Positions 19,563 to 29,168 of a DNA stretch of 64,000 nt are shown in pieces. Every line of letters starts with the position of its first letter. Positions within the stretch are counted from its first letter, which is position 1. Source of the DNA: Polynucleobacter arcticus (lineage in GTDB: Bacteria; Pseudomonadota; Gammaproteobacteria; Burkholderiales; Burkholderiaceae); the NCBI RefSeq assembly GCF_013307205.1, contig NZ_CP028940.1:475787-539786 (forward strand). The letters run 5' to 3'. The translations under genes were made by a program, and so were the position numbers. The notes beneath the pieces are model-generated. The model was not told the origin of the DNA. It searched no databases and saw only the letters and a list, made by a program, of their open reading frames with translations.

Positions 19563-19905
19563 AGTAACCCTCGCCGGTCAAAAAATTACCCTAGCTACAA
19601 GCACTGAACATGAGCCCTTACTGCGCGCAGCGTGCATATTGGTAGATGAACAAATTCAGCTAGCAGTCAATGGTGGTAACCGCAGCATTGAGCGCGCCAG
19701 CATGATGGCTGCCCTGAAGATTGCTGGCGATCTCATTAAGTTACAAACAGCACCTCAAGCAACAACAGCATCAAGTGCATCCTCCAATACTGATGCCGAC
19801 GAGATCACTCGACTCCGCAATGAAATTCATTTGCTGGAAGATCAGGTGGATGCTTTGATGCAAACCCTTTCCCTGCCTGGTTCGCCAAGGCCAATAGTTC
19901 CTTGA
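19543..19905 (+). CDS. zapA: Cell division protein ZapA
   Basis: About 120 residues. The N-terminal half (QRIEVTLAGQKITLATSTEH, then the LLRAACILVDEQIQ helix) is the ZapA globular head, and residues ~85-112 (DEITRLRNEIHLLEDQVDAL) are the coiled coil. ZapA crosslinks FtsZ filaments. The ATG at 19543 is preferred to 19537 because GAGG at 19533-19536 is then six bases away. The last ~35 bp overlap the 5' end of the 6S RNA. Confidence 0.9.
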   Translation: MSQQRIEVTLAGQKITLATSTEHEPLLRAACILVDEQIQLAVNGGNRSIERASMMAALKIAGDLIKLQTAPQATTASSASSNTDADEITRLRNEIHLLEDQVDALMQTLSLPGSPRPIVP

Positions 19906-20082
19906 ACCGATGCGCAAGCATCAGGAACGATCTTTACCTTGTGGGCGTGAGCGTTTCGAATCTACACAGTGGCAGCCTCGCGCTGTTTACTCCCTGAGCT
20001 CCTTAATGCACCCGAAACAGAGTAGCCGTTCCACCTTGAACCTTAGGGTTCAGGATGACGGCCTAGCGGCTAAGGCGGGGAA
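19868..20082 (+). ncRNA. ssrS: 6S RNA
   Basis: It lies directly after zapA, the usual place for ssrS in proteobacteria. The 3' half has the characteristic CACCTTGAACC...GGGTTCAGGATGACGGCC motif. TCCCTGCCT at 19870-19878 pairs with AGGCGGGGA at 20073-20081 to close the long helix, and a GATGC-GCAA-GCATC hairpin lies in the 5' arm. 6S RNA mimics an open promoter and holds sigma70 RNA polymerase in stationary phase. The exact ends are estimates from the pairing. Confidence 0.85.
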
Positions 20083-20085
20083 TTC

Positions 20086-20904
20086 ATGTCAATAGCTGAT
20101 ATCACCATGCTGATGTTGTGCGGTAGCATCTCTGGCTTTTTAGCCGGACTTCTTGGCATTGGGGGCGGGATGATTTTGGTGCCCTTCATGATTGTGGTCT
20201 TCAATCATTTAGGATTTGGTCAAAATGTCATCGTCCATATGGCGATTGCAACGGGTATGGCAACCATCCTCTTCACTACCACTTCCGCTATCTGGGCACA
20301 TCACAAACACAACTCGATCGACTGGAAGTTGGTTGCCGCACTCAGTCCTGGGTTAGTGATTGGTAGCCTCGTTGGCGGTAGCGAAATCTTTGAGGCAATC
20401 AACACTTCTTGGCTGTCTTTATTTTTTGCGATATTTATCGTGTACACCTCGATTCAGATGATCATCAATAAAAAACCTACTGCCGGACGAGAGTTGCCGG
20501 GCGCACTAGGTCTTTTTTCTTTCGGGGCATTTACGGGTGTTATTGCCAGCTTAGTTGGCGCTGGCGGAGCATTCATCACCGTGCCATTCATGCTCTGGTG
20601 CAATGTCAAGCCACATACTGCAATGGCTAGCTCTTCGGGTCTGGGGTTTCCGATTGCAGCAGCCGCAACCATCGGCTACATGTATGGAAGCTGGGGTAAT
20701 CCCAATCTTCCAGAAGGTTCATTAGGGTTTGTTTATGTTCCTGCAGTGCTCTGCATTGTGGCACTCAGCATATTCACTGCCCCACTCGGCGCGAAAATGG
20801 CAAGAAAACTCAATGTCGCACAGCTAAAGCGCATTTTTGGGATCATGCTGTTTATGCTTGCAGCCTTCATGTTTAATGAAAGCCGCAAAGCATTTGGTTA
20901 CTAA
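20086..20904 (+). CDS. TauE/SafE-family sulfite/anion exporter
   Basis: Membrane protein of 272 residues with about eight helices in two repeats, each with the family's glycine-rich turn (GLLGIGGGMILVPFM near the N-terminus, SLVGAGGAFITVPFM in the middle). Members export sulfite, sulfoacetate or related organic anions; the substrate here is unknown. Its Shine-Dalgarno (GGCGGGG at 20074-20080) lies inside the 3' strand of the 6S RNA closing stem. Confidence 0.88.
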   Translation: MSIADITMLMLCGSISGFLAGLLGIGGGMILVPFMIVVFNHLGFGQNVIVHMAIATGMATILFTTTSAIWAHHKHNSIDWKLVAALSPGLVIGSLVGGSEIFEAINTSWLSLFFAIFIVYTSIQMIINKKPTAGRELPGALGLFSFGAFTGVIASLVGAGGAFITVPFMLWCNVKPHTAMASSSGLGFPIAAAATIGYMYGSWGNPNLPEGSLGFVYVPAVLCIVALSIFTAPLGAKMARKLNVAQLKRIFGIMLFMLAAFMFNESRKAFGY

Positions 20905-20923
20905 GGCAGTATTTTTACCGCCC

Positions 20924-22447
20924 TTAGTTGGTGTATTGCTGACGCAAAATATTCTTTTGCACTTTACCCATTGCGTTACGTGGCAAATCAGAAACGATTT
21001 CTAAGCGCTTCGGAATCTTAAAGTTGGCAATTTGGGTTTTCAAAGTAGCAATCATGGCTTGCGCATCTAACTTAGCGCCAGCTTTCGGCACTACTACCGC
21101 CATCACTGCCTCGCCAAAATCTGGATGCGGGATACCAATGACAGCACTTTCATCCACGCCATCCATATCGTCAATAAAACTCTCGATTTCTTTTGGATAG
21201 ACGTTATAGCCACCAGAGATAATCAGATCCTTACTACGACCAACGATACAGAGGTAATCCTGAGGCGCATTGCCGCCGTTGGCAGCACCACCCCAGCGAC
21301 CGACGTCACCCGTCATGAACCAGCCGTCTTTGGTAAATTCTTCGGCAGTTTTTTCTGGCATGCGCCAGTAGCCCTTAAATACATTCGGGCCTTTAACTTG
21401 AATACTACCAATTTCATCTACGCCGCAGGGCTTGTTATTTTCATTGACTACGCGCACCTTGACACCAGGCAGCGGAAGGCCAACGGAACCACCAACACGA
21501 TTACCTTTGTAGGGATTTGAAACTAGCATCACGGTTTCACTCATGCCGTAGCGCTCAAGAATAGGTTGACCAATTACCTCTTTAAAGGTGTTAAACGTTT
21601 CAGTAAGCAAGGGTGCGGAGCCAGAAACAAACAGGCGCATATTACGAGTGACATTTTTATTGAAGCCCTTGTCTGCAAGCAGGCGTACATAGAATGTAGG
21701 AACACCCATCATGACAGTAGAGTTGGGCATGTGATGAATGAGTTGCGCTGTATCAAGACGTGGCAACCAAATCATTTTGCTACCATTGATCAATGCGCCA
21801 TGAGCCGCAACAAATAAACCGTGGACGTGGAATATCGGGAGGGCATGCAATAAGACATCGCCTTTTTTCCAACCCCAAAACTTTTGTAGTACTTGTGCAT
21901 TACTTCCCAGGTTCTTATGGGTGAGCATGGCACCCTTGCTGCGTCCGGTTGTGCCTGAGGTATATAAGATGGCCGCTAAGTCGTCATCTTTCACGGCAAC
22001 AGTTTTGAACTTGTCGCTTTGACCAACAGCACGCTCCAACAAAGTGCCCTTACGATCTTCATCCAAGGTAAAGACATGCTTAGTACCCGTCTTAAAAGCT
22101 ACCTTAGATACCCAAGAGAAATTCTTACTGCTGCAGACTACGACTGCAGGTTCAGCATTTTCCAAAAAGTATTGAATCTCTGCCGCTTGATAGGCAGTAT
22201 TGAGAGGTAGATAAACATAGCCGGCCTTTACGGTAGCTAAATACAGAAAGAGTGCTTCAGGTGATTTTTCAACCTGCACAGCAATGCGAGATCCCGCTGG
22301 TAGCTTAAGACCCTTTAACAGATTCGCCATTTTGGCTGTAGCTCGCTCTAGATCACTCCAGGAGTAATACAGGCCATCATGGGTTTCTAATGCACAAGAT
22401 TGCTTATCTTTGGGAAAACCTTTTTCCAGTACAGAATATAAATTCAT
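20924..22447 (-). CDS. matB: Malonyl-CoA synthetase
   Basis: Acyl-adenylate-forming ligase of 507 residues that activates malonate with ATP and CoA. The P-loop-like ILYTSGTTGRSKGAMLTH, YGMSE, the WFMTGDVGRW hinge region and the catalytic-lysine end RNAMGKVQKN are all visible. Assignment to malonate rests on the overall MatB-like sequence and on malonyl-CoA decarboxylase upstream in the same unit. It converts imported malonate to malonyl-CoA for decarboxylation to acetyl-CoA. Confidence 0.88.
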   Translation of the reverse strand: MNLYSVLEKGFPKDKQSCALETHDGLYYSWSDLERATAKMANLLKGLKLPAGSRIAVQVEKSPEALFLYLATVKAGYVYLPLNTAYQAAEIQYFLENAEPAVVVCSSKNFSWVSKVAFKTGTKHVFTLDEDRKGTLLERAVGQSDKFKTVAVKDDDLAAILYTSGTTGRSKGAMLTHKNLGSNAQVLQKFWGWKKGDVLLHALPIFHVHGLFVAAHGALINGSKMIWLPRLDTAQLIHHMPNSTVMMGVPTFYVRLLADKGFNKNVTRNMRLFVSGSAPLLTETFNTFKEVIGQPILERYGMSETVMLVSNPYKGNRVGGSVGLPLPGVKVRVVNENNKPCGVDEIGSIQVKGPNVFKGYWRMPEKTAEEFTKDGWFMTGDVGRWGGAANGGNAPQDYLCIVGRSKDLIISGGYNVYPKEIESFIDDMDGVDESAVIGIPHPDFGEAVMAVVVPKAGAKLDAQAMIATLKTQIANFKIPKRLEIVSDLPRNAMGKVQKNILRQQYTN

Positions 22448-22485
22448 TTAAGCCTCAAATTAAAACCAGCAAATTAAATCAAATA

Positions 22486-23484
22486 TTAGTCAAGCTTAGC
22501 ACCAGAGGCTTTAGCCACCGCAGCCCAGCGCTTGATATCCGCAGACACAAACTTACCAAATGCATCACCAGAAAGCGTTGGAGTTTCAGAGCCGTTGTTA
22601 GTCCAGATTGCCTTGAGTTCTGGCGTATTAACTGCTTTTTGAACTTCCGCAATCATCTTGTCGACGATGGGCTGCGGAGTTCCTTTAGGAGCAAACAAGC
22701 CATACCAAGTCGCAACCTCGTAACCCACTAAACCAGCTTCAGCAGCGGTAGGTACATTCGGAAATCCAGGTGCGCGTTTTTGTGAGGCTACCGCTAATGC
22801 AACGATAGTGCCATTTTTGATTTGAGCAGCCGAAGATCCCAAACCATCAAACTCTAAATCTACTTGGCCTGCAATCAGATCTTGCATTGCTGGGCCTGCG
22901 CCCCGGTAAGGTATGTGCGTAATAAAAGTCTTGGTCAGCATTTTAAATTGCTCGCCAGCCAAGTGATGTGTAGAGCCATTGCCAGCACTAGCGTAGTTGA
23001 ACTTGCCTGGGTTCTTTTTCAGGAGCTCAATGAATTCTTTTAAGTTTTTGACTTGTACATTTTTTGGATTTACCACAATCACTTGTGGTGGGCTAGCAAT
23101 CATCGCTACAGGAATGAAGCTTTTCTCGATGTCGTAATCCAGGTTGGGATACATAGAGGGGGCAATAGCATGATGAGCAGCGCCAACAAAAAAGCTATAT
23201 CCATCTGGAGCCGCTTTGGCAGCAATAGAGGCACCTACTGTACCGCCAGCACCACCACGGTTATCAATAATAATTTGCTTGCCCAATTGCTTGGTCAGCT
23301 GGTTTGCCAAAGGACGGGCAAAAGCATCAGTACCGCCGCCAGCAGGAAAGGGCACCACAAAGGTAATGGGTTTGTTTGGCCACTCTTGAGCCATTACAGC
23401 CAATGGAGCTGCGCAAATAAAAAAGAGTGTCTTCTTCAAAAAACTGAATGAGACTGCGGAATATGAATTTACTGCAGTAGACAT
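22486..23484 (-). CDS. Bug-type (TctC) periplasmic solute-binding protein
   Basis: Protein of 332 residues with a signal peptide ending near AAPLAVMA, then WPNKPITFVVPFPAGGGTDA and GKQIIIDNRGGAGGTVGA, the signature of the Bug/tripartite-tricarboxylate receptor family widespread in Burkholderiales. It sits between matB and the decarboxylase gene, so malonate or a related dicarboxylate is the likely ligand. No TctA/TctB membrane partners are adjacent, so it must use a transporter encoded elsewhere. Confidence 0.88.
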   Translation of the reverse strand: MSTAVNSYSAVSFSFLKKTLFFICAAPLAVMAQEWPNKPITFVVPFPAGGGTDAFARPLANQLTKQLGKQIIIDNRGGAGGTVGASIAAKAAPDGYSFFVGAAHHAIAPSMYPNLDYDIEKSFIPVAMIASPPQVIVVNPKNVQVKNLKEFIELLKKNPGKFNYASAGNGSTHHLAGEQFKMLTKTFITHIPYRGAGPAMQDLIAGQVDLEFDGLGSSAAQIKNGTIVALAVASQKRAPGFPNVPTAAEAGLVGYEVATWYGLFAPKGTPQPIVDKMIAEVQKAVNTPELKAIWTNNGSETPTLSGDAFGKFVSADIKRWAAVAKASGAKLD

Positions 23485-23599
23485 GCTTATTTCCTGTATT
23501 TTTCCGGCTATTGGGCCGGTTTAATCTTTGTGGCTAATTTTTGAACCCCTCATTCTAAGGGACTTGCGAAATTCATCAGAAATTAGCCTAGCGCTCAGG

Positions 23600-24904
23600 C
23601 TAGGATGCCATTAAGCGACCTACTGCCCTGGAATAGACAATTTCACCATTAGCAAAGCGCTCGTGGTTATCTTCCACACTGCCTAGGTCATAGAGATAAT
23701 TCACCATCAGGCCAGCGGATTGACGCAATCCTTTACGAGATAAATCGCCTGCCCAGTTAATGAGGTGCAACTTGGCGCCATTACCCAGATGGAACTTCGC
23801 AACTGGATTGCCATCTCGCCCAGTAGAGGCCAGGCCCAAATAGATACTGGCCAAGGTTAATAAGGCCTCTTTTTCTTTCTCAGAAGCCAAATCGGGATGC
23901 CAGCCACCCGCCAATCGCTCAGTCCAAGATTGACTCTCGAGCTTTAGTACGGCCAAAGCCGTATCTCGCGCTAGCTTGAGAGCGGGCTTCAATCTATCCG
24001 CAGGCACACCAGCACCTAAATTCCCACCAGCAGCAACCCAATCCATAAAGCCCGGAATGGGCGATAAAGTCACAAACGTTTTTATCCCAGGGAATTCTGC
24101 ATGCAGCTGCTCAGCCACCCTCTTAATTAAAAAGTTGCCCATCGATACGCCGCGAAGACCAGGCTCGCAGTTGCTAATCGAATAAAAAACAGCCACTTTA
24201 AATTGAGAGACTTGATCAACTACCTCTGCTTTTTTATCCACTAATGGTGTAATCACCGTCGGGATTTCTGGCAGCAGGGCAACCTCTACAAAAATTAAGG
24301 GCTCACTGGGAAGTTGGGGGTGGAAAAAAGCAAAGCAGCGACGATCAGGCTGCAAGCGACGACGCAAGTCATCCCAACCATCAATAGCATGAACTGCCTC
24401 ATGCTTGATTAGCTTCTCCAGCACTTCTGCGGGGGACTTCCAGTCAACCCGATGCATTTTTAGAAAGCCGGGATTGAACCAAGAGGATAGGACGTGACGT
24501 AAATCAAAATCCACTGCAGCTAACTCTGGTTTTTTATCCAATAGTTGCAGCAGGTCGCGACGCATTTCCACAACGGCGGCAGTACCTTGACTCGCACGAT
24601 TGAGGCGACGGAAAAATTCTTGGCGAGGAGATTCGACAACTTTTTGAAGCTGAATGTAATTACGCGCACTGGAATCAGCAACGAAATCTTGCGCAGCCTT
24701 CAAAACTGCATCGGCTTGTGGATGGAGTTTTTCAAAAAGATAGGTAAAGAAAGATACGTACTGATCTTTAGCCAATTTGCGATAGTTGTTCACTACATCA
24801 TCAGCCATGCTGAGGGCATTAGATTCGCCTCGCTCTGAGATCAGGCGTTTGATCGCATTGTTTGCCTTAGATAAATTGCGGGCTTTAGTTAACTTTTCCA
24901 GCAT
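23600..24904 (-). CDS. Malonyl-CoA decarboxylase
   Basis: Protein of 434 residues matching the MCD family: an N-terminal helical domain (about residues 1-170) and a C-terminal acetyltransferase-like catalytic domain with HEAVHAIDGWDDLRRRL, FVEVALLPEIP, FYSISNCEPGLRGVSMGNFL and FVTLSPIPGF. It decarboxylates malonyl-CoA to acetyl-CoA. It is first in the decarboxylase-Bug-matB series on the minus strand. I see no adjacent regulator gene. Confidence 0.92.
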   Translation of the reverse strand: MLEKLTKARNLSKANNAIKRLISERGESNALSMADDVVNNYRKLAKDQYVSFFTYLFEKLHPQADAVLKAAQDFVADSSARNYIQLQKVVESPRQEFFRRLNRASQGTAAVVEMRRDLLQLLDKKPELAAVDFDLRHVLSSWFNPGFLKMHRVDWKSPAEVLEKLIKHEAVHAIDGWDDLRRRLQPDRRCFAFFHPQLPSEPLIFVEVALLPEIPTVITPLVDKKAEVVDQVSQFKVAVFYSISNCEPGLRGVSMGNFLIKRVAEQLHAEFPGIKTFVTLSPIPGFMDWVAAGGNLGAGVPADRLKPALKLARDTALAVLKLESQSWTERLAGGWHPDLASEKEKEALLTLASIYLGLASTGRDGNPVAKFHLGNGAKLHLINWAGDLSRKGLRQSAGLMVNYLYDLGSVEDNHERFANGEIVYSRAVGRLMAS

Positions 24905-25032
24905 GGTTGGCTTTCAATTGAGTTGAAAATAATCAGAAATTGGGCAAGCTCAGGCAAAAGGTGGATGTTTTAGTCAGTTGAGTCAATTTTTAAGAAATTA
25001 ACTACAAAAGACCCAAAAAAACCCAGTTTTAA

Positions 25033-25830
25033 CTACTGATAAGTGCCATTTTTCGTATTCACCCTAACTATAAGGTAAATTCCGAAAATGATCATGGGCA
25101 CAGAAAGCCACTGCCCCATCGTCAGGCCGAGACCTAATAGACCCAAGAAGGCATCAGGCTCTCGAGCAAATTCAGCTAAGAAACGACAAACGCCATAGCC
25201 CAGTAAGAATAATCCTGAAATCTGCCCCAACCCTCGAGGTTTGCTGGAATAGATCCACAGAACAATACCCAAGCAGACTCCTTCACCCAGTAGCTGGTAA
25301 ATCTGCGAGGGATGGCGTGGAATAGAGTCGATCATCGGAAAAACCATAGCCCACGGCAAGTCAGTTGGCCGACCCCACAGCTCGCCATTAATGAAGTTCC
25401 CAAGCCGACCAAATGCTAGGCCAAACGGAACCAGTGGGGCAACCAGATCACTCACAACAAAGAAGGAGACTTTGCGACGGTAAGCGAACCAAAGTAATGC
25501 CAGCAAGACACCTAAGAGACCGCCATGAAAAGACATGCCGCCTTCCCAAATTTTGAAGATGCTCAGAGGATGTGTGAAATAGTACTCTGGCATATAGAAC
25601 AAGGTGTAACCCAAGCGTCCCCCCAGTACCACACCTATTACACCAGCGAAGAGCAGATCCTCGAGATCCTTATAAGTCCAACCCAAGGATTGATATCTCG
25701 GAGCGCGTATACGCAGACGGCCCAATAAAAGAAATTGAGCAAAGGCCAAGAGATACATCAGCCCATACCAATGAATAGCAAATGCACCAATACGAATTAC
25801 GGCAGGATCGAATTCGGGATGAATCAACAT
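25033..25830 (-). CDS. lgt: Prolipoprotein diacylglyceryl transferase
   Basis: Inner-membrane enzyme of 265 residues that attaches diacylglycerol to the lipobox cysteine of prolipoproteins. Seven membrane segments are apparent. [16 protein letters not shown] carries the conserved histidine/glycine region and [17 protein letters not shown] is the Lgt signature. It lies 19 bp after holC on the same strand. Confidence 0.97.
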   Translation of the reverse strand: MLIHPEFDPAVIRIGAFAIHWYGLMYLLAFAQFLLLGRLRIRAPRYQSLGWTYKDLEDLLFAGVIGVVLGGRLGYTLFYMPEYYFTHPLSIFKIWEGGMSFHGGLLGVLLALLWFAYRRKVSFFVVSDLVAPLVPFGLAFGRLGNFINGELWGRPTDLPWAMVFPMIDSIPRHPSQIYQLLGEGVCLGIVLWIYSSKPRGLGQISGLFLLGYGVCRFLAEFAREPDAFLGLLGLGLTMGQWLSVPMIIFGIYLIVRVNTKNGTYQ

Positions 25831-25849
25831 ACAGGGGTATGCCTAGCGA

Positions 25850-26314
25850 TCATGCTTTAGATTGATCGAAGTTGTGCAGCTCATGACCTAAGTCACGATA
25901 AGCCTTATAGCGTTCGCGACCGGCGAGGCGCTCCGCTTCATTGATAGTCACAACCTCAACAACACGGGGAAAGCGTGCAAGCAAAGCAGGTACATCTTGA
26001 GGCATTTGCATGCCCAAATGGATCAAGACATCTGCATGGGGCAGTTGATTCAGAGCAGGCGATAAAAAAAGGTCTGTCAGTACGACTGGCGTATCGATTG
26101 CTGTCTCATCCTCAATAAAGCAATGTGGCAAGAAATCCGTTGCGCTAAATGTCCAGAGGATTTCATCTAACTTTTTGAGGTCTGCCTTCGCGCCCACCAT
26201 CACAATATTGCGAACTGGCTCACCAACAGGTGTAGCGCTCCAGATCTTGCGTGTTAAGCGACACGCATATTCCAGCTTATCGCTGACATTGCTATGAAAA
26301 TCGATGCGAGCCAT
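25850..26314 (-). CDS. holC: DNA polymerase III subunit chi
   Basis: Protein of 154 residues; MARIDFHSNVSDKLEYACRL at the N-terminus and the YKAYRDLGHELHNFDQSK end are typical of HolC. Chi binds SSB and links it to the clamp loader through psi. It lies 18 bp downstream of pepA, the standard pepA-holC arrangement. Confidence 0.92.
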   Translation of the reverse strand: MARIDFHSNVSDKLEYACRLTRKIWSATPVGEPVRNIVMVGAKADLKKLDEILWTFSATDFLPHCFIEDETAIDTPVVLTDLFLSPALNQLPHADVLIHLGMQMPQDVPALLARFPRVVEVVTINEAERLAGRERYKAYRDLGHELHNFDQSKA

Positions 26315-26332
26315 CCCTGTCGTCTTCCGCTT

Positions 26333-27934
26333 TTACTTTTGCTCAAGCAAATAATTTACGAGCAAGGGTACAGGGCGACCCGTCGATCCTTTAGCGGCAC
26401 CACTCTTCCAAGCAGTGCCTGCGATATCTAAGTGAGCCCATTTATATTTCTCAGTAAAACGCGACAAGAAGCAGGCTGCAGTAACGCTTCCAGCTGGGCG
26501 TCCGCCAATATTCGCCACATCCGCAAAATTGGATTTCAGTTGCTCATGGTATGCCGCGTCTAAAGGTAGGCGCCACACAGTATCCAAAGAGGCATGACCC
26601 GCCTGAGTCAGTGAATTTACTAAATCCTCATCATCAGAAAATACGCCACTGTGCACATGACCCAATGCAATGATGCAGGCACCAGTTAAGGTGGCTACGT
26701 CAATGACTGCCTTAGGCTTAAAGCGCTCAACATAAGTTAAGGCATCACACAAAATCAAACGGCCCTCAGCATCGGTGTTGAGAACTTCAATAGTTTGACC
26801 CGACATACTCTTCACAATGTCACCCGGACGAGTAGCTTGACCTGAGGGCATATTTTCGCAAGTTGGAATAACGCCAATGACATTCTTTTTCAGCTTCATT
26901 AGGGCAGTGGCGTACATTGTGCCAATCACAGATGCCGCGCCGCACATGTCGTACTTCATCTCATCCATCGCCTCACCAGGCTTCAAAGAAATGCCACCGG
27001 TATCAAAGGTAATTCCCTTACCCACCAATACGATTGGGGCTTCACCCACTTTTCCACCTTGGTGACGCATCACAATAAATTGGGGTGGTGTATCAGAGCC
27101 TTGGGCTACTGATAAAAACGAACCCATACCTAAGGCTTCAATTTGTTTACGACCTAGAACTTCAACCTTCAATCCTGTCTTTTTACTTAAGCCTTGCGCT
27201 GCTTTCGCCAAGTAGGTCGGTGTGCAAACATTCGGAGGCAAATTACCCAAGTCTTTGGCTAAGTTCATACCCTCAACCATCGCTGCACCTTCAGGTACCG
27301 CCCCCTTTAATTCCTTGGCACATGCATCATTACCAGCGAAGGTGAGGTGAGTAAAGGCATCAGCCTTGTCTTTAGCCTTAAATTTCATTGCAGGCTGACG
27401 AACTCCAAAACGGTAGGCTTGATCACCCGCATACTGAACTGTCAAACGCACTTCTTCGGCAATAAAGTGAGCGCGATGACCCAAAGCAAAGCTCGGGATG
27501 AACCACAGCGCATTTTGAATCGATCCACCGCTCAACTGCTTTAAAGCTGCGCGAGCGATTTTGGAATAGGCATTCAAGTTGCGCGCACTCGCGGGCGCAA
27601 TATCTCCCAAGCAGACCAACAGAATACGTTTCACCTTGACTCCGGCTGCAGCCCAGGTTTTTTCGGCACGCATCACGCAAGTAGATGCCGGCTGGCTATC
27701 TAGATCTCCCACCACGCTAGCATGGCTAACTGAGCCGCCCAGTAAGCGGTCTAACTCAACCAGAAGACCAGATTTGGATTTTGTGGCTGCCAAAGCATCT
27801 AAATCCGCTTTTGAATAGGCTAAAACCAAGCAATCGGAGTTCTGCGCTAATAAGATAGCTAGACTCTCCCTGATGTGCTTAGGGTTATTTACATCAGCTT
27901 GGGAAAAAATCTTGGTGCTAAATTGAATAGTCAT
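26333..27934 (-). CDS. pepA: Cytosol leucyl aminopeptidase
   Basis: M17 metallo-aminopeptidase of 533 residues. The catalytic domain shows VGKGITFDTGGISLKPG (metal and catalytic lysine region) and the hallmark NTDAEGRL, followed by LTGACIIALGH. It releases N-terminal residues from peptides; some homologues also bind DNA. It is divergent from lptF, separated by 118 bp that must hold both promoters; no clear regulatory site was identified there. Confidence 0.96.
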   Translation of the reverse strand: MTIQFSTKIFSQADVNNPKHIRESLAILLAQNSDCLVLAYSKADLDALAATKSKSGLLVELDRLLGGSVSHASVVGDLDSQPASTCVMRAEKTWAAAGVKVKRILLVCLGDIAPASARNLNAYSKIARAALKQLSGGSIQNALWFIPSFALGHRAHFIAEEVRLTVQYAGDQAYRFGVRQPAMKFKAKDKADAFTHLTFAGNDACAKELKGAVPEGAAMVEGMNLAKDLGNLPPNVCTPTYLAKAAQGLSKKTGLKVEVLGRKQIEALGMGSFLSVAQGSDTPPQFIVMRHQGGKVGEAPIVLVGKGITFDTGGISLKPGEAMDEMKYDMCGAASVIGTMYATALMKLKKNVIGVIPTCENMPSGQATRPGDIVKSMSGQTIEVLNTDAEGRLILCDALTYVERFKPKAVIDVATLTGACIIALGHVHSGVFSDDEDLVNSLTQAGHASLDTVWRLPLDAAYHEQLKSNFADVANIGGRPAGSVTAACFLSRFTEKYKWAHLDIAGTAWKSGAAKGSTGRPVPLLVNYLLEQK

Positions 27935-28052
27935 CTTGTCTTACAGTATTTTTAAGTCGATTCAAGGGGAAAAACGGATATTTATCCATTATCCTCCGAC
28001 ATGCAGGTTCACATCTTGAGTGGGCCAATAACAGCTACCCCACTATCCATTC

Positions 28053-29168
28053 ATGATCTTTCACCAAGCCCTTCGCCGCGAACTCAGTTTTACGACTGGT
28101 GGCGTCTTTTTGGTCTTGGTGACCATCATGATTACCACCCTGGTCATCCGAATTCTAGGTTTTGCAGCTAATGGCGCGGTTAATCCCGAGGATGCCTTAG
28201 TGCTGATAGCGTTAGCCACTATTGGCTATATGGCAGTACTGCTGACCGTATCTCTTTTTGTGGCAGTCTTGATAGTGTTAGTGCGTTGGTACAAAGATTC
28301 AGAAATGATTGTTTGGTTTGCCAGCGGCTTAAGTATTGCCAGCCTCATTCGACCGATACTCCGTTTTGCAACACCGCTCATTGTCATCATTGCCTTATTG
28401 GCTCTTTTCGTCTGGCCTTGGGCCAATCGCGAATCCACCATTATTAGTCAACGCTTTAAACAACGCAGCGATGTTTCTATGGTTGCTGCAGGCCAATTTA
28501 GAGAGTCAGCAAAGGCGGAGCGCGTATTTTTTATCGAAGAATTGGATGTCGATAAAGGTGAAGTAAAGAATATTTTCTCTGCTGAAACTAAAAATGGTCG
28601 CCTTAGTGTTGCCGTTGCCTCCACAGGATTTATTGAGAATGCAGCAGGTGGCGGAAAATCGATTGTGCTAAATAATGGTCGCCGCTATGAAGGATTGCCC
28701 ACACAGCCAGACTTTCGCATCTTAGAGTTCGCTGAATACGTTACTAATATCCGCAACAAGGATGCCCTAGAGCCACCACCACGCGACCGCGAAAAAACGG
28801 TCATGGAGCTACTCAATGAGCAAAATCCTCGGCAGCTAAATGAAAGTCGTGCTGAGCTGCTTTGGCGCGTTGGTTTACCTCTGATGGCATTGGGCCTAGT
28901 ATTGATTGCCATCCCACTTGCCTATGTCAACCCGAGGCTAGGCAACTACACAGCGATGTTTTATGCGGTGCTGATTTATCTTATCTACAGCAATCTACTC
29001 AACCTCTCGCAAAATTTTGTATCGCAAGGGAAGATTCCTGTTTTTGTGGCTGCATGGCCCATACATGCTTTAGCTTTTACCATTGCCTTTTTACTGATCC
29101 GGAACCGCATCAACCCGTCCTTAAAGTGGTGGCGCCGTCAATTACCTTCATTTTTGGCCAATAGATGA
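28053..29168 (+). CDS. lptF: LPS export permease LptF
   Basis: Protein of 371 residues: IFHQALRRELSFTTGGVFLV start, three membrane helices, a periplasmic jellyroll-like domain (about residues 130-260) and three more helices. With LptG and LptB it extracts lipopolysaccharide from the inner membrane. Its stop overlaps the start of lptG by four bases. Confidence 0.95.
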   Translation: MIFHQALRRELSFTTGGVFLVLVTIMITTLVIRILGFAANGAVNPEDALVLIALATIGYMAVLLTVSLFVAVLIVLVRWYKDSEMIVWFASGLSIASLIRPILRFATPLIVIIALLALFVWPWANRESTIISQRFKQRSDVSMVAAGQFRESAKAERVFFIEELDVDKGEVKNIFSAETKNGRLSVAVASTGFIENAAGGGKSIVLNNGRRYEGLPTQPDFRILEFAEYVTNIRNKDALEPPPRDREKTVMELLNEQNPRQLNESRAELLWRVGLPLMALGLVLIAIPLAYVNPRLGNYTAMFYAVLIYLIYSNLLNLSQNFVSQGKIPVFVAAWPIHALAFTIAFLLIRNRINPSLKWWRRQLPSFLANR

